From UBA9676 sp036522155 (GTDB taxonomy: Bacteria; Actinomycetota; Actinomycetes; Streptosporangiales; Streptosporangiaceae), in the NCBI GenBank assembly GCA_036522155.1, contig DATDGI010000310.1:1-15441 (forward strand): a stretch of DNA of 15,441 nucleotides, given 5' to 3'. The notes below the pieces were generated by a model, which made no database searches, was not told where the DNA came from, and saw nothing but the letters and a program-made list of their open reading frames with translations. Made by a program: the position numbers and the translations under genes. Numbering within the stretch: position 1 is the stretch's first letter; each line of letters begins with the position of its first letter. Below, piece by piece: positions 7,320 to 13,212 of this stretch.

Positions 7320-8046
7320 CCGGGGCGGTCACGGCGACCCGGCGCCGCAGCACCCACCGTTCGGCGAGCGTCCAGGCGGTCGTGGTGACCAGGTAGAGCC
7401 CGGCGGCCAGCGGCACGATGGCGGCCATGACCACGGTCATCGCGGGGGCCAGCACGGTCAACAGCCGGGCCGCACCGGCGGGCTGGCCCGCGGGCCGCGC
7501 GGCGGCCACTGGCGCCCGTGCCAGCCGGGCCTGCAGCCAGCCGATCACCGCGAGCACGCCGAATACCCCCAGGAAGACGGCGCCCTGCCAGCTCACCGGC
7601 CCGGGGACGGTCAGCCAGTGACTGGCCAGCGGCGCGCCCAGCAGGTGGTGGCCGAGCAGGCCGTTGGCCGTGCCGCCGACCCGCGGCGAGCGGAACAGCA
7701 GGTACATGACGCTGAAGAAGGGCGCCTGCAGCAGCAGCGGCAGGCAGCCGGCCAGCAGGCTGGTGCCCTCCCGCTGGTACAGGCCGTTGAGTTCGGCCTG
7801 GAACCGCTGCGGGTCGCGGGCGTGGCGCTGGCGCAGTTCGGCGACCTGCGGCGCGAGCCGGGCCTGCGCCGCCTGCCCCCGCATCGCGGACAGGCTGAGC
7901 GGCAGCACCAGCAGCCGGACCCCGATCGTGAACACGACGATCGCGATCGCGGCGGCCGCGCCGCCGAGCAGCGGGGTCAGGCCGGAGGCCAGGGCGGAGA
8001 CGATGTAATAGGCGATACCAACGGGAATGTTGAGCAGACTGAGCAT
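7264..8046 (-). CDS. yidC: YidC/Oxa1-family membrane protein insertase, short accessory paralogue
   Basis: YidC/Oxa1/Alb3 proteins insert and fold membrane proteins, alone or with SecYEG. This 260-residue protein shows the five-helix core: helices at about 7-27, 31-53 (FTIGVRLLVLPLSL, with R44 at the place of the conserved groove arginine), 96-118, 153-175 and 195-228. The cytoplasmic helical hairpin lies between the second and third (QVAELRQRHARDPQ). The C-terminus is basic (RRRVAV, RPGRGRRTTGQRR), typical of ribosome contact. The start ATG 8046 has an excellent GGAGGG site 8 bases upstream. It is not in the usual rpmH-rnpA-yidC-jag locus but downstream of a DUF6412-like gene, so it is probably a second insertase with a narrower client range. 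That role is inference. Confidence 0.93.
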   Translation of the reverse strand: MLSLLNIPVGIAYYIVSALASGLTPLLGGAAAAIAIVVFTIGVRLLVLPLSLSAMRGQAAQARLAPQVAELRQRHARDPQRFQAELNGLYQREGTSLLAGCLPLLLQAPFFSVMYLLFRSPRVGGTANGLLGHHLLGAPLASHWLTVPGPVSWQGAVFLGVFGVLAVIGWLQARLARAPVAAARPAGQPAGAARLLTVLAPAMTVVMAAIVPLAAGLYLVTTTAWTLAERWVLRRRVAVTAPVSPSERPGRGRRTTGQRR

Positions 8047-8181
8047 GGTGAGCACCCTCCAGCGGGCCAGATACGGCGGTTGACGGCTGGAGACGGCCGT
8101 GATCACCATCGCCGGGGTGGTGCCCGGGCGGATGCGAGCGGGTTCAGGGCAGAGCGCACACCGGCGCCGCGCGCTCAATGC

Positions 8182-8219
8182 GCCCCGGCGGCCCGCAGTG
8201 ATCAGGCGGCCGCCGGGGC
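8182..8219 (-). terminator. 12-bp hairpin enclosing the stop codon of the DUF6412-like gene
   Basis: Bases 8182-8193 (GCCCCGGCGGCC) pair perfectly with 8208-8219 (GGCCGCCGGGGC) around a 14-base loop. The TGA stop of the DUF6412-like gene (8202-8204) is in the loop. No T-run follows on the minus strand. It could be a partial terminator or RNA-processing structure setting the ratio of this gene to yidC, which starts about 135 bp further on. Confidence 0.5.
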
Positions 8220-8522
8220 CGCCGAAGGTGCCCTGGGCCTGGCCCGGCCGGGCGCGTCTGGATCGCGCTGCCGCAGGTAGGCGGCGCACCAGGATTTTTG
8301 CCGCAGTGCGGAGGCGCGGCTCACCAGCGGCCCGACGGTTTCCGTGCGGGCGCCGCGGGCCGCGAGCGCGAGGATCGCCGCCAGCACGCCGGTGACCACA
8401 GTGGTGGCCAGCAGGGTCGCGGCGACCGCCATCACCGACGGCGGGGCGGCTAGCGCGTGCCCGGCCAGCTGCATCAGGGCGGCAAACAGGGCGGGCAGGC
8501 CGCTGAACCCGGTCAGCCCCAC
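8202..8522 (-). CDS. DUF6412-like small membrane protein
   Basis: The 106-residue product has one or two hydrophobic helices in the first half (LPALFAALMQLAGHALA and VMAVAATLLATTVVTGVLAAI). A basic cytoplasmic-type tail follows with LRQRDPDAPGRARPRAP near the C-terminus. From memory, that tail motif is characteristic of DUF6412 proteins, which in actinobacteria are commonly found next to a YidC-type gene, as here. The function of the family is unknown. I chose GTG 8522 because GGGAGG lies 6 bases upstream; a GTG at 8546 is possible but the site then falls inside the gene. It precedes the insertase gene by 155 bp and is likely co-transcribed in part, with a strong hairpin at its stop codon. 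A helper or client of the insertase is an inference from context. Confidence 0.8.
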   Translation of the reverse strand: MGLTGFSGLPALFAALMQLAGHALAAPPSVMAVAATLLATTVVTGVLAAILALAARGARTETVGPLVSRASALRQKSWCAAYLRQRDPDAPGRARPRAPSAAPAAA

Positions 8523-8684
8523 CGGCCACCTCCCGTCAGGCCCCACGCCGCGGCCGCTGCGGCGCCCTCAGCGTACGCCGTCACGGCTGAGTCACGCCAA
8601 AACGAGACTACGTCCCGCCCTCCGTCGGCCCGGGTGGGGGTGGGCTGGTGGATCCGCCCTCCGCTGGCCGGGTGAGACTGGAGC

Positions 8685-9707
8685 ATGGCCCACTGGGTCC
8701 TGCACGTCGACCTCGACCAGTTCATCGCGGCCGTCGAGGTGCTGCGCCATCCCGAGCTGCGCGGCCGGCCGGTGGTGGTCGGCGGCGACGGGGATCCGGC
8801 CAAACGCGGCGTGGTCAGCACCGCCTCTTACGAGGCGCGCGCCTGCGGGGTGCACTCCGGGCTGCCGCTGCGGACCGCCTACCGGCGCTGCCCGGAGGCG
8901 GTCTTCCTGCCGGTGGACCGGGAGGCTTACGAGGCGGCCTCGGCGCAGGTGATGGCCGCGCTGGCCGCTACCGGCGCGGTGGTGGAGGTGTTCGGCTGGG
9001 ATGAGGCGTTCCTGGCGGTGGACACCGGCGACCCGGAGGGCTGTGCGTACGTCATTCAGCGGCGGGTCCTTGCCGCGACCGGGCTGGAGTGCACGGTCGG
9101 GATCGGGGAGAACAAGCTCCAGGCCAAGCTGGCGGCCGGGTTCGGCAAGCCAGCCGGGGTGTTCCGGCTCACCCACGGCAACTGGCTGGAGGTGATGGGC
9201 GGCCGGCCGACGGAGGCGCTGTGGGGGATCGGGGCGAAGACCGCGCAGCGGCTGGCCGGGCTGGGTATCGGCACCGTGGCCGAGCTGGCGGCCACCGATC
9301 CACGCGCACTGGCCGCCCAGCTGGGGCCGACCACCGGGCCGTGGCTGGTGCAGACCGCGCGCGGCCTCGGCTCGGCGCATGTGGAATCCGCGCCCTACGT
9401 GCCGCGCTCGCACGGCCGGGAGGTCACCTTCCAGCAGGACCTGACCGACTGGGAGCAGGTGCGGCAGGAGGTGAGCCGGCTGGCCCGGCAGGTGGCCGCC
9501 GAGATCGCCGAGCAGCAGCGGCCCGCCGCGCGGGTGGAGGTGAAGGTCCGCTACGTCCCGTTCTTCACCCGGATCCACGGCCGCAAGCTGCCCGCCGCCA
9601 CCGGCGACGCGGCCGCGATCGAGCAGGCCGCCCAGGCCGTGCTCGGCCAGTTCACCAGCCGCAGGCCGGTCCGGCTGGTCGGCGTGCGCGCGGAGTTCCC
9701 CCGCTGA
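8685..9707 (+). CDS. dinB: Y-family DNA polymerase (Pol IV, mycobacterial DinB2-like) with Ile at the steric gate
   Basis: This 340-residue translesion polymerase opens with WVLHVDLDQFIAAVE, carrying metal ligand D9. The second acidic pair, D106-E107, is in GWDEAFL, and the nucleotide-binding SYEARACGVHSG (49-60) and the Y-family signature VGIGENKLQAK are present. A helix-hairpin-helix-type segment (LWGIGAKTAQRLAGLG) follows, then the little-finger domain from about residue 240. The opening and the GWDE motif strongly resemble Mycobacterium smegmatis DinB2 as I recall it. In most DinB proteins the residue equivalent to I14 is Phe or Tyr and excludes ribonucleotides; in M. smegmatis DinB2 it is Leu and the enzyme takes up rNTPs readily. 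Ile here predicts the same relaxed sugar choice. The ATG at 8685 is preceded by GGTGAG. No LexA box is visible upstream. Confidence 0.96.
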   Translation: MAHWVLHVDLDQFIAAVEVLRHPELRGRPVVVGGDGDPAKRGVVSTASYEARACGVHSGLPLRTAYRRCPEAVFLPVDREAYEAASAQVMAALAATGAVVEVFGWDEAFLAVDTGDPEGCAYVIQRRVLAATGLECTVGIGENKLQAKLAAGFGKPAGVFRLTHGNWLEVMGGRPTEALWGIGAKTAQRLAGLGIGTVAELAATDPRALAAQLGPTTGPWLVQTARGLGSAHVESAPYVPRSHGREVTFQQDLTDWEQVRQEVSRLARQVAAEIAEQQRPAARVEVKVRYVPFFTRIHGRKLPAATGDAAAIEQAAQAVLGQFTSRRPVRLVGVRAEFPR

Positions 9708-9748
9708 CCGGTCAGCCGCCACGCGCCGTCCGCCGGAGGCGGACGGCG
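9703..9748. terminator. Stop-codon palindrome and 11-bp hairpin between convergent genes
   Basis: GCTGACCGGTCAGC (9703-9716) is a perfect 14-bp palindrome that contains the stop codons of both the polymerase gene and the facing HAAS gene. Eight bases on, 9724-9734 pairs with 9738-9748 in an 11-bp perfect stem with a 3-base loop, inside the last codons of the HAAS gene. The hairpin begins 17 bases after the polymerase stop, so it is a good candidate for its terminator. There is no T-run. Confidence 0.6.
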
Positions 9749-10524
9749 AAGTAGACGGCGGCGGCCAGGGCCGCCGTGGCCAGGCTGAACGGCTGCCCGG
9801 CACCTGCCCCCCGGGTGGCCGTGATGCTGTTGAGCGCCATGCCGAGGGTGGCCACCATCACCAGGCCGGCCAGGATCACGCCCACCGCTTCCGCGCTGCC
9901 GGCGGGCAGCGCGGTCAGGGTGCCGTGGTCCCGCCAGCGCCGCTGAAGAACGCCGAAGGCCAGCAGAGCCAGCAGCCCGAGCACGCCCGCGGCGGTGGAC
10001 CAGAGCACGATGTCACCGATGTGATCGGCGGTCATGGCGGTAACGCAGTTGCGGGTGCCGGGGTCGCCGGCCAGCCAGCGGGCGCAGTCCGCCTGGCTGT
10101 AGCTGCCGGGCGGGAACCGGGCGATCACGAATAGGCCGCCCGCCAGGCCGGCCAGAGCCCAGGAGATCGCCCCGGCCACGCCGATCGCCACCAGCCCGAC
10201 CCCGCCGATCAGCGAGCCCGCCAGCACGGCCCGGCGGAGCAGAGCCGCGATGGGCTGGGCGAACTGGGCGGTGTGCCCGGTCACCGCGCTCGGCGGGCCG
10301 ATCCGCCGGACGGCCGCGGCCTGGGCTTCGGCGTCAGACAGCCCGGCCGTGAGCCCCTCGGCCACCGCGTCCTGCAGGTGCGCTTCCACCTCGGCGAGGG
10401 TGTACCGGATGTGCCGCGGTGATCCGGTGAGTGTGAGCAGCAGTTTGTCGAGGTACTCCTGGACCGGCTCATCGGCCTGTGCCGGGCCGGCCGTGGGCGT
10501 CATCGGCGACCGGATGCCGGTCAT
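9712..10524 (-). CDS. HAAS-domain membrane protein, partner of the PadR regulator
   Basis: The first 90 residues look like the helical HAAS/DUF1700-type cytoplasmic module that often accompanies PadR regulators. It includes VQEYLDKLLLTLTGSPRHI, then AEVEAHLQDAVAEG and the repeat-like DAEAQAAAVRRIGPPSAV. Four or five membrane helices follow, at about 97-135, 171-192, 212-232 and 246-262. C147 and C160 lie in the first outer loop (DCARWLAGDPGTRNC) and could form a disulfide. The ATG at 10524 overlaps the PadR stop as ATGA, so the two are translationally coupled. Known PadR/HAAS pairs control envelope or drug-efflux functions; here the protein may sense or modify the membrane. The total length is 270 residues. 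No transporter is present beside it. Confidence 0.85.
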   Translation of the reverse strand: MTGIRSPMTPTAGPAQADEPVQEYLDKLLLTLTGSPRHIRYTLAEVEAHLQDAVAEGLTAGLSDAEAQAAAVRRIGPPSAVTGHTAQFAQPIAALLRRAVLAGSLIGGVGLVAIGVAGAISWALAGLAGGLFVIARFPPGSYSQADCARWLAGDPGTRNCVTAMTADHIGDIVLWSTAAGVLGLLALLAFGVLQRRWRDHGTLTALPAGSAEAVGVILAGLVMVATLGMALNSITATRGAGAGQPFSLATAALAAAVYFAVRLRRTARGG

Positions 10525-10844
10525 GCGCTGCCGCCGATGACCAGGGCGACGGAACCGCTGAACGCCCGCCACTGCCGGGCCTGGTCGGAGAGCGACTCCT
10601 GCCCGGCCGCGGTGAGCCGGTAGATGCGCCGGCGGCGCCCAGCCGCCTGGTCCCACGTGCTGGCCAGCAGCCCGGCCGCCTCCAGCCGGTGCAGGGCCGG
10701 GTACATGGTGCCCTCCGGCAGGTCGAAGGCGCCCTCGCTGCGCTCCCGGAGCCGGCTGATGACCGAGTAGCCATGGCCCGGCCCGGCCGCCAGGACCGAC
10801 AGCAGCAGCAGGTCAAGGTTGCCCTTGAGCTTCTCGGAGTCCAT
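10521..10844 (-). CDS. PadR-family transcriptional regulator
   Basis: The 107-residue protein is a compact PadR winged-helix repressor. The N-terminal helix (KLKGNLDLLLLSVLAAG) leads into the core HGYSVISRLRERSEGAFDLPEGTMYPALHRLEAAGLL, the family hallmark, followed by the wing (GRRRRIYRLTAAG) and a short C-terminal dimer helix. PadR proteins usually repress their own operon and a neighbouring membrane or efflux gene, and respond to small hydrophobic compounds. The ATG at 10844 is chosen because an excellent promoter places transcription start right at it; the longer reading frame back to 10925 would code across that promoter. It is coupled by an ATGA overlap to the HAAS protein gene. A palindrome at the -10 region suggests self-repression. 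Confidence 0.95.
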   Translation of the reverse strand: MDSEKLKGNLDLLLLSVLAAGPGHGYSVISRLRERSEGAFDLPEGTMYPALHRLEAAGLLASTWDQAAGRRRRIYRLTAAGQESLSDQARQWRAFSGSVALVIGGSA

Positions 10845-10845
10845 G

Positions 10846-10882
10846 CCTAGGGAGGCTAGGTGTCGGCGCGGCCGGCTGTCAA
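10846..10882 (-). promoter_or_regulatory. Leaderless promoter with overlapping palindrome for the padR operon
   Basis: On the minus strand, consensus -35 TTGACA (10877-10882) is followed by an 18-base spacer and a TANNNT-type -10 box, TAGCCT (10853-10858). Eight bases separate the -10 from the ATG at 10844, so transcription should start at or next to the start codon. The inverted repeat CCTAG, 5 bases, CTAGG (10846-10860) covers the -10 region and the gap to the start. That is an ideal place for the PadR protein to repress its own operon, although the binding itself is inference. Confidence 0.75.
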
Positions 10883-11058
10883 TCGGGCCAGTGGGCTGAC
10901 CGTTCCGTGTGGACTCCCTGACCATGCGTTACCGGCGGCTTGACCGACGGCCTGCCGGGCCCGGGAACGCTGGCCGATCCACTGCGTGACGGCGCTGGAC
11001 CTGGATACGCTCAAGCCGCAGCGGCAGGCTGGGAACCCGGTGCGGGGAGGGGGATGCC

Positions 11059-11892
11059 GTGCGCATGGCTCGCGGTCCGGCCAGGATGCGGATGGCGGTG
11101 ACCGTCGCCGCGCTGGTCACCGTGAGCCTGTCCGCATGCCAGGCCGGCGCGGCGGTGTCCGGGCATTCCCCAGCGACCTCGCGGCCGCCGGGGCCGCCGG
11201 CCCCGCTGCCGGCCGGGAATCCGCCCGGCCCGTGGCACCTGATCTTCCAGGACGGGTTCAACGCCGCGTCGCTGGACACGGCCCACTGGTCGACCGGCTG
11301 GCTGTCGGGAGGCATCACCGTGCCGGTCCAGCCGGCCGAGCTGGAATGCTACGACCCGGCCCAGGTCACGCTGGCGGGCGGCGCGCTCGAGCTGACGCTG
11401 ATCAGCAAGCCGGAGAGCTGCGGGGGCCAGACCAGGCCCTACGCCAGCGGCATGGTGAACACCCAGGGAAAGCTCTTCTTCAGCTTCGGCTTCCTGGAGG
11501 CCCGCATCTGGCTGCCCGGGGGACGGCGGATCGCCAACTGGCCCGCGTTCTGGGCGGTCGGCCAGCACTGGCCCAAGGACGGTGAGATCGACGTGCTGGA
11601 AGGCCTCCAGGGCAGGGCCTGCTGGCACTTCATCAACCAGGCCAAGAAGCGGGGGAACTGTACCCAGGCGCGTGTCGCCGGGGGCTGGCACACCTACGGG
11701 GCCGACTGGGAGCCGGGATCCATCACCTACTACTACGACGGCCAGGTGATGGGGACGATCCGGTCCGGGATCACCTCTGCGCCCATGTACCTCGTCCTCA
11801 ACAACGCCACCGAGCCGCGGATCGGCGGGCATGTGCTGGCACCCGCCACCATGCGGGTCGACTACGTGCGCGTATGGCAGCACGGGCCGTAG
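11059..11892 (+). CDS. Glycoside hydrolase family 16 lipoprotein (beta-glucanase-like)
   Basis: This 277-residue protein has a basic N-terminus, a hydrophobic segment and the lipobox LSAC (C27), so it is probably anchored on the outer side of the membrane. A Pro-rich linker (40-57) leads into a GH16 jelly-roll domain. The catalytic signature DGEIDVLEG gives nucleophile E176, assisting D178 and acid/base E181; WPAFWAVG just before it and YYYDGQVMG, TMRVDYVRVW after it are typical of the family. GH16 enzymes cleave or transfer beta-1,3/1,4-glucans; the exact subfamily and substrate are not clear from sequence. All catalytic residues are present. The start is GTG 11059 or ATG 11065, both behind GGGGAGGGGG at 11044-11053. 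It is divergent from the padR operon and transcribed alone. Confidence 0.94.
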   Translation: MRMARGPARMRMAVTVAALVTVSLSACQAGAAVSGHSPATSRPPGPPAPLPAGNPPGPWHLIFQDGFNAASLDTAHWSTGWLSGGITVPVQPAELECYDPAQVTLAGGALELTLISKPESCGGQTRPYASGMVNTQGKLFFSFGFLEARIWLPGGRRIANWPAFWAVGQHWPKDGEIDVLEGLQGRACWHFINQAKKRGNCTQARVAGGWHTYGADWEPGSITYYYDGQVMGTIRSGITSAPMYLVLNNATEPRIGGHVLAPATMRVDYVRVWQHGP

Positions 11893-11939
11893 CGGGCCGG
11901 GCGCGGGGGCGGGCCGCCACGCCGACACCACCCCCGCGG

Positions 11940-12016
11940 CCACGCTTCCCCCACGACCACGCTTCCCCACGGCCACGCTTCCCTGGGGCCAGGCTTCCCC
12001 GCGCCCACGCTCCCCC
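11940..12016. repeat. Five tandem 16-bp repeats downstream of the GH16 gene
   Basis: Copies of CCACGCTTCCCC begin at 11940, 11957, 11973, 11989 and 12005, one base off a strict 16-bp period between the first two. The fourth reads CCAGGC and the fifth CCACGCTCCCCC; the third ends in T. The period is not a multiple of three, so it is not a protein repeat in any frame. It lies between the GH16 stop and a possible small ORF. A role is unknown; repeat copy number may vary between strains. Confidence 0.8.
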
Positions 12017-12058
12017 GCGGCCGGCGGTGGCATTGGCCGGCGCCGATACCATGGATGT

Positions 12059-12133
12059 ATGAGCATGAAGGTCCGGCTGGATCCGGATACGGCAGACGCC
12101 TTCACCGACGACGACGATTCTGCCTGGGAGTAG
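12059..12133 (+). CDS. Candidate 24-residue small protein, possible antitoxin remnant
   Basis: A 25-codon frame opens at ATG 12059 (MSMKVRLDPDTADAF) and ends in the acidic tail DDDDSAWE before TAG. A TANNNT-type -10 (TACCAT, 12047-12052) lies 6 bases upstream of the ATG, which would allow a leaderless mRNA, but I see no good -35. The start MSMKV and an acidic end with SAWE resemble, from memory, the two ends of ribbon-helix-helix antitoxins in actinobacteria, with the middle missing. No toxin gene follows. It may be a relic, a true micro-protein or chance. Confidence 0.33.
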   Translation: MSMKVRLDPDTADAFTDDDDSAWE

Positions 12134-12149
12134 TACGGCCTGATCCCGG

Positions 12150-13088
12150 CTAGTTTCCTGGCGAGGCAGGCGCCGGGGGCGGGGGAGCCGGGGGCGTGGG
12201 GTCCTGCCCGTCCAGCGCGGCCGCTATCGCCGCCGCGCCCTTCCCGGCGAAGGCCCCCAGGTATCTCCTCCGCTGCTTTTCCCGGTTGCCCGGCGATGCG
12301 CTCTCATCCCGCCTGACCAGGGCAAGCTTTGCCAGCCCCTGATCCCAGAGAGGCTGCCCAGGCTCGCTGTAGCGCAGGTAGGCCCAGGCAACGGTCTCAA
12401 GTTTGTGCACGTCTATCCCCTGCTGATCCAGTTCCGCCGCCATATCGAGCACCCGTTTCCTGTCCCCCGGGTCGGCCTTAGTGGCGAGGTAATACACCAT
12501 GTTGCCGGTGCAGATGCGGACGCCCTGCTGGTACCTGGGCCGGTCATGCAGACGGTCAGGGACCCGGCCCAGCTCACCGCTCGCCTCCTCGGCATTGCTA
12601 ATGGCACTTTCCAGGAATTCCTGAACGTCTGCGTTGCTCTTGATGAACGAGTCTGAGTAATTGGCCTTCCGCCACAAGTCCTCGTAGCTGAGGAAGGCCT
12701 GGTAGCTGATGTTGATGAAGAGTTTCGAGTTCGCGATGGCCGCGTTCAGCCTGAGATTGTCCTGCAAATCCCCGGCGTCACTCTCGGCCCGTGTCCGCAG
12801 GTCGTCGTACAGCTTCGTGCCCCGCTCCTCCAGCCGCGCCTCGGTTCGCCGCTCCACGAGTTGATAGGCGACCACCCCGAACACCGCGAGGACCAGGGAC
12901 ATGATCGTCACCACGATGCCCACCAGGCTGGCGAGATCGGGGGAGACGGCGGGCAGCCTCCGGTTCAGCACCTCCGACCAGATCAGGGGCTGCAGCAGCG
13001 AGTAGCCCACCAGGCCTATCACCAGCAGAAGCAGCACCCGCAGGCCAAGCCAGTCGACGACCCGGCCCACTCCACGGAAGAACTTCAC
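12150..13088 (-). CDS. Hypothetical two-TM membrane protein with long cytoplasmic helical domain
   Basis: I do not recognise this 312-residue protein. Two hydrophobic helices (about 17-36, LRVLLLLVIGLVGYSLLQPL, and 53-78, ASLVGIVVTIMSLVLAVFG) are joined by a short loop. They are followed by a charged, probably coiled-coil stretch (RRTEARLEERGTKLYDDL) and a helical region to about 290 that may be TPR-like. It closes with a Pro/Ala-rich tail. I start it at GTG 13088, which has GGGGAG six bases upstream; ATGs at 13145 and 13172 would add an unlikely Arg/Ser-rich leader. It lies 124 bp downstream of the GH13 gene on the same strand. Its codon use is visibly less GC-biased than its neighbours (many A/T-ending codons), hinting at transfer or lower expression. 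Confidence 0.8.
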   Translation of the reverse strand: MKFFRGVGRVVDWLGLRVLLLLVIGLVGYSLLQPLIWSEVLNRRLPAVSPDLASLVGIVVTIMSLVLAVFGVVAYQLVERRTEARLEERGTKLYDDLRTRAESDAGDLQDNLRLNAAIANSKLFINISYQAFLSYEDLWRKANYSDSFIKSNADVQEFLESAISNAEEASGELGRVPDRLHDRPRYQQGVRICTGNMVYYLATKADPGDRKRVLDMAAELDQQGIDVHKLETVAWAYLRYSEPGQPLWDQGLAKLALVRRDESASPGNREKQRRRYLGAFAGKGAAAIAAALDGQDPTPPAPPPPAPASPGN

Positions 13089-13212
13089 AGTCGGCTCCCC
13101 TGCGATCGATGACGCCCTGGATTCTCGCGGGTTTCCCCGGCCCATGCGGACAACTCCGGGCAAGAATGGCACGCCGGGGCGGCCGCGCCTATCACGGCCG
13201 CGCCGGTGCGGA

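Noticed and set aside
8523..8684. LexA/SOS box upstream of dinB
   Set aside because: No sequence resembling the actinobacterial TCGAAC-N4-GTTCGA box was found between the divergent genes.
8592..9803. A 403-codon open frame antisense to dinB
   Set aside because: The dinB frame carries the conserved active site; the antisense product is compositionally biased with no domain.
11930..12020. CRISPR array from the short repeats
   Set aside because: The units are tandem with no variable spacers of proper length, only 16 bp in period, and there are no cas genes.
13089..13212. Terminator between the GH13 gene and the downstream membrane gene
   Set aside because: Only short GC-rich pairings of about 6 bp are visible (GCGGCC and GGCCGC), too weak in such GC-rich DNA to call.
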